In this document: positions 31,927-35,363 of the stretch, piece by piece
Layout of the letters: every line of letters begins with the position of its first letter
Position numbering within the stretch: the first letter of the stretch is position 1
DNA from: CAYXUG01 sp964468655
Lineage (GTDB): Bacteria > Fidelibacterota > Marinisomatia > Marinisomatales > CAYXUG01
Assembly (NCBI GenBank): GCA_964468655.1
Contig: CAYXUG010000013.1
Location: forward strand, 1-35,363
Length of the DNA: 35,363 bases
Direction of reading: 5' to 3'
Notes under the pieces: model-generated
The model's input: only the letters and a program-made list of their open reading frames with translations
The model's database searches: none
Told to the model about the DNA's origin: nothing
Translations under genes and position numbers: made by a program

Positions 31927-32577
31927 TTAGAAGTTATACGCAATCTTTAGAAAAGCACCCTTTTTCTGAGGAATAATATTCATACTGAAGCCGGGTTGAA
32001 TACCATAAACTTTATCATACAATTTCTGATTATATTTTTTTACTTCTTTTCCAGCATCAACGACTTCATAAATTCTAGTCGCTATAACTCCAAGCATTCC
32101 AATGGGATACATTGCATTTACCTCATATCCACAAGATGAATAATAATCATCATCAGAACAATTATAATCAAGACCCAAAGATAAGGCCATTACATAAAAA
32201 CCCACTGTACCAGCTGTAAATGCAAGACCCCGGGGCCAATTATCTGCGTATGCGTGACCAGCACTTGATAACAAACAAGAAAAAATCATTGCCGTACCTT
32301 CACTCTTTTTCTGGCTTTCATACATCATCATTTTTTGAGCATTATCCATTGAATATCCTTGCTTTTTGTCCACATCCTTTGTGAACTTTTCAATTTCAGA
32401 ATATTGATAGGTAAAAATTGAGCCTCCCTGCAATTTAATCTTTACATATTCATTAGGATAATTTTCTATTATTGTACCTTTAACAATATCACCATTTTTC
32501 AAATGAATAACCTCCTGATTTTCAACACTGTACCCAATTGAAAAAAATAGAATACTAAGTATCATGATTAATTTCAT
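31927..32577 (-). CDS. Exported DUF5683-like hypothetical protein
   Basis: This 216-residue protein has a signal peptide (about 1-17), a small beta-domain with IHLKNGDIVKGTIIENYPNE (about 24-43) of a type often found before membrane domains in FCB bacteria, a linker, and a C-terminal hydrophobic region with SSAGHAYADNWPRGLAFT and a Cys pair region (YNCSDDDYYSSCGYE). The first 180 bases of upstream DNA (32578-32757) are AT-rich and shared with the divergent Asp-box gene. AAGGG lies 8-9 bases before the ATG. It is followed directly by the YidD-like gene (within 20 bases). AT-rich compared with neighbours. Confidence 0.7.
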   Translation of the reverse strand: MKLIMILSILFFSIGYSVENQEVIHLKNGDIVKGTIIENYPNEYVKIKLQGGSIFTYQYSEIEKFTKDVDKKQGYSMDNAQKMMMYESQKKSEGTAMIFSCLLSSAGHAYADNWPRGLAFTAGTVGFYVMALSLGLDYNCSDDDYYSSCGYEVNAMYPIGMLGVIATRIYEVVDAGKEVKKYNQKLYDKVYGIQPGFSMNIIPQKKGAFLKIAYNF

Positions 32578-32757
32578 TGTATTGCCCTTTCCATTTAGTT
32601 AAAGATATTTCTAATTGTACTTAAATCAATTGAAATTTTCAAGAAAAATTGTTTTATTTGTAAAATAAAAATAAAAAAGTATATTTCTATTACAAACTGT
32701 GTTATTTACATCATGTAACTATTTTTAGGATATATCAAAAAGTAATTACTTAATAAT

Positions 32758-35277
32758 ATGAAAAAACTGTTGTTAAAATTATCCCTGTCCATCTTTGCAG
32801 TTTCAATTTTTGGATTGTGCTACACTCTCCTTTCAACCGATGATGGACATACCTATTCAGATTGGCACGGGTGGCTCATGGGATCAGAAACGAAATCCCT
32901 CACAACATGGCAACAAGCATGGAAAAAACGGGAGTGGAAAAAACTGAAAACTTCGGGAGAGAATATCCCCGACATAGGTCTCCCGCCTAAAAAACCGAAT
33001 GATCATTTTATTCGTGAACGTATGTTCCCTTTCGATTCAATCCCCGAAGAAAAACGAGTCCGGGAATTCAACCGCGCCATTGAAATGAAACACACAGCAA
33101 GCCGGCAGTCCAGATCATTGTGGGTGCAGGAAGGTCCCACCAACATTCCCGGAAGAATTACATCAATTGCTATTTCCCAATCGAACCCTGACCGAATCAT
33201 AGCCGGCGCTGCAGATGGTGGTGTACTGCGCTCTGATGATAACGGTGTTACGTGGGATATGATGACAGACGATTTTCCTTCTCTCTCAGTTGGCGCGCTG
33301 GCAGTTGATCCGAATGATTATGACATTATTTACCTTGGTACAGGTGAATCCAACCCATCGGGTGATTCTTACAACGGCGTTGGTCTTTACAAATCTTACG
33401 ATGGCGGATACACCTGGAGTTTTTCCGGTTTGGAAAATTCCTACCGGATCGGTCGAATCGCAATCAATCCCCAAAATACAAATGAAATTTATGTCGCCTG
33501 CATGGGGAAAATTTTCACGAACAATCCCGAAAAAGGGATTTATAAATCAACGGACGGTGGATATTCATGGACACAATCATTCTACTTAAACATTAACACA
33601 TCTGCAATTGATGTGGTGATTGATCCAGTTAATCCTCAAGTGGTTTATGCTGCCATGTGGAATCGAGCCGGAGACTCCGGTACAGGTATCTGGAAAACAG
33701 AAGACGGTGGAGAATCGTGGAATCAATCGGGAAGTGGCCTCCCATCCAGCGCAATGGCAGGAAGAATCGGCATAACACTTTGCCAATCCGATCCATCTAT
33801 CCTTTATTCAATTTATGCTGATCAAGTTGGTTATTTCATAGGCGTTTACAAAACAACCGACAGCGGAGATTCATGGTCACAAGTGAATGACAACTCATTG
33901 TCAGATATGTATTCCTCCTACGGCTGGTGGTTCGGGAATATTCGGGTTGATCCCTCAAATCCGAATATAGTCTACGCTCTGGGTCTCGATATCTGGAAAA
34001 CATCCAACGGTGGAAACAGCTGGACAAATATTTCCGATTGGAACGTGCATGTGGATCAACATGATTTCTGGATTAATCCGGAAAATTCCAGTAAGGTGGT
34101 TGCCGGAAATGACGGCGGAATTTATGTTTCAAACAATGGAGGTAACAGCTGGACAATGCGGTACAACCAGCCCACCACACAATTTTATGCTATTGAAGTG
34201 GATAACCTGCAACCACAAAAGTTGTATGGCGGTACGCAGGATAACGGCACGCTGAAAACCAATACAGGCAATACTGATGACTGGTACGAAATCCTGGGTG
34301 GTGATGGTTTCCATACTTTGGTGGACTATACAAATTCCAATCGTGTTTATGCAGAATATCAATTCGGAAATTTATACCGATCAACAAACGGCGGTGAAAC
34401 CATGTACTGGGTAATGAGCGGCATTGATTCCGATGATCGGCGGAACTGGTCAACACCTGTATTCTTCGATCCTGTGAATCCATCAATCCTATACTATGGC
34501 ACTTACCGGTTGTATCGGACCACAAATTATGCAGACTCATGGTCTGTCATTAGCGGTGACCTCACTGCTTCACAAAATGGCACGTTAAAAGCTTTTTCCG
34601 TTTCACCGCTGAATACAGATGTCATTTACACTGGCGCAACCAGCGGTAAAGTGTTTCGTTCATTAAACTATGGTGACACATGGTCCAATATTTCTTCAGG
34701 AATTCCGGAACGGACCGTCACCTGGTTGGCTGCTGACCTGTTTGATGAAGCAACTGTTTACGTTACAGTCTCCGGCTACAACATGGATGAATACCTTCCC
34801 CATATTTTTAAATCTGAAGACTATGGAAATTCATGGGAATCCATCTCATCCAACCTTCCTGAAATACCGCTGAATGTGGTTATTCAAGACCCGAGAGATG
34901 AGAATCGCCTTTATGTGGGAAGCGATCTTGGAGTTTACATAACTGAAAACAGCGGTGAATCATGGGAAATGCTGTCTTCAAATCTTCCCAACACTGCTGT
35001 GGTTGACCTTGTTTACCACGAAGGAATGGAAATGCTTTACGCAGGAACACACGGAAGGTCCATTTTTTCCATAAACGTTTCTTCCTCCATCCTTCCCGGG
35101 GATCTTGATGGTGATGGTCAGCACACCATTTATGATATTGTCATAATGATCAACCTCATTCTCGGATTGAATACTGATCCATCCGAAGATGAACTGGAAG
35201 CTGGAGATATTAACAATGATTCAACCATTGATATATTTGATATTGTTTTACTTGTTGATCTTATACTTAATAATTAA
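32758..35277 (+). CDS. Secreted sortilin-like Asp-box repeat protein with dockerin
   Basis: This 839-residue exported protein has an N-terminal hydrophobic signal (about 1-25), then two or so beta-propellers built from about a dozen Asp-box/BNR repeats (SDDNGVTWD, STDGGYSWT, TEDGGESWN, TSNGGNSWT, SEDYGNSWE and more; about residues 130-770). This fits VPS10/sortilin-like or glycoside-hydrolase BNR domains; sialidase catalytic residues are not evident, so binding is as likely as catalysis. The C-terminal 60 residues are a type I dockerin with two loops, GDLDGDGQHTIYDIVIMIN and GDINNDSTIDIFDIVLLVD. It diverges from the AT-rich trio. No clear terminator in the 86 bases that follow. Confidence 0.9.
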   Translation: MKKLLLKLSLSIFAVSIFGLCYTLLSTDDGHTYSDWHGWLMGSETKSLTTWQQAWKKREWKKLKTSGENIPDIGLPPKKPNDHFIRERMFPFDSIPEEKRVREFNRAIEMKHTASRQSRSLWVQEGPTNIPGRITSIAISQSNPDRIIAGAADGGVLRSDDNGVTWDMMTDDFPSLSVGALAVDPNDYDIIYLGTGESNPSGDSYNGVGLYKSYDGGYTWSFSGLENSYRIGRIAINPQNTNEIYVACMGKIFTNNPEKGIYKSTDGGYSWTQSFYLNINTSAIDVVIDPVNPQVVYAAMWNRAGDSGTGIWKTEDGGESWNQSGSGLPSSAMAGRIGITLCQSDPSILYSIYADQVGYFIGVYKTTDSGDSWSQVNDNSLSDMYSSYGWWFGNIRVDPSNPNIVYALGLDIWKTSNGGNSWTNISDWNVHVDQHDFWINPENSSKVVAGNDGGIYVSNNGGNSWTMRYNQPTTQFYAIEVDNLQPQKLYGGTQDNGTLKTNTGNTDDWYEILGGDGFHTLVDYTNSNRVYAEYQFGNLYRSTNGGETMYWVMSGIDSDDRRNWSTPVFFDPVNPSILYYGTYRLYRTTNYADSWSVISGDLTASQNGTLKAFSVSPLNTDVIYTGATSGKVFRSLNYGDTWSNISSGIPERTVTWLAADLFDEATVYVTVSGYNMDEYLPHIFKSEDYGNSWESISSNLPEIPLNVVIQDPRDENRLYVGSDLGVYITENSGESWEMLSSNLPNTAVVDLVYHEGMEMLYAGTHGRSIFSINVSSSILPGDLDGDGQHTIYDIVIMINLILGLNTDPSEDELEAGDINNDSTIDIFDIVLLVDLILNN

Positions 35278-35363
35278 CCACATCATTCATAGCGGGAATT
35301 ACTTTTCTTTAGGTGATTAGTTAAAAAACGGACCAAAGTGAATTTTGACCAATTTATGATAGA

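Noticed and set aside
34190..34540. Minus-strand ORF inside the Asp-box protein gene
   Set aside because: It lies fully within a well-supported repeat protein and shows only codon-shadow composition.

Overview
The window reads as a chromosomal segment of a Gram-negative bacterium of the FCB superphylum. Support: a type A C-terminal sorting domain of the type IX secretion system (T9SS) on an FG-GAP protein, an OMP_b-brl_3-type TonB-dependent receptor, C-terminal type I dockerin repeats on secreted proteins, and moderately AT-rich DNA with many MKK-type signal peptides. The mix of T9SS tags with dockerins makes Marinimicrobia (Neomarinimicrobiota/SAR406) my best guess; that is inference, because no rRNA or marker gene is present. 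No phage, IS element, CRISPR array or rRNA was seen.

Layout. 246-894 (-): BolA-family protein, monothiol glutaredoxin (GrxD) and tRNA-Glu(TTC). 1015-3742 (+): FxsA, then threonine synthase and homoserine kinase with touching stop and start codons. 3764-10759 (-): cold-shock-domain protein coupled to a HAD phosphatase; a frameshifted apaG; bacterioferritin; an operon of FG-GAP/T9SS protein, SCP2-like protein and R2-like ligand-binding oxidase (R2lox); and a small membrane-protein operon (DUF4396, a 45-residue charged protein, PspC, lipoprotein hydrolase). 10907-13471 (+): TonB-dependent receptor with a strong terminator. 13672-25814 (-): a long run holding transaldolase, DUF4097, two VOC proteins, DUF1028-dockerin, a DsbA-like oxidoreductase with an in-frame TGA, two barrel-like exported proteins, an eIF2B-like protein coupled to an ArsB/NhaD transporter, a universal stress protein, PspC, a membrane protein, a cold-shock protein and a large M14 carboxypeptidase. 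26396-26705 (-): a Lys-rich mini-gene and tRNA-Arg(TCT). 26801-30676: enoyl-CoA hydratase, an 85-residue unknown, an MBL hydrolase, a small exported protein and a RetSat/CrtI-like flavoprotein. 30690-32577 (-): an AT-rich trio around a YidD-like protein. 32758-35277 (+): a sortilin-like Asp-box repeat protein with a dockerin.

The most notable finding is a probable selenoprotein at 16656-17318 (-). The first Cys of a DsbA-type CPYC active site is a TGA codon. It is followed by a perfect 7-bp hairpin with loop AGUUU, placed where a bacterial SECIS element should be. Other points of interest: an R2lox whose metal and crosslink residues are all present, next to a lipid-carrier-like SCP2 gene; a 7-bp tandem repeat inside thrC that could cause frameshifts; an apaG that is intact except for one base missing in a homopolymer; an exported-looking YidD-like protein with no standard start codon near its ribosome binding site; an eIF2B-like protein lacking both isomerase catalytic residues; and two small genes with clear Shine-Dalgarno sites that are easily missed.

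Themes that link genes: iron and redox (GrxD/BolA, bacterioferritin, R2lox, DsbA-like selenoprotein), envelope and secretion (TonB receptor, PspC, YidD-like, DUF5683-like, T9SS and dockerin proteins, M14 peptidase) and stress (two cold-shock proteins, UspA, FxsA).
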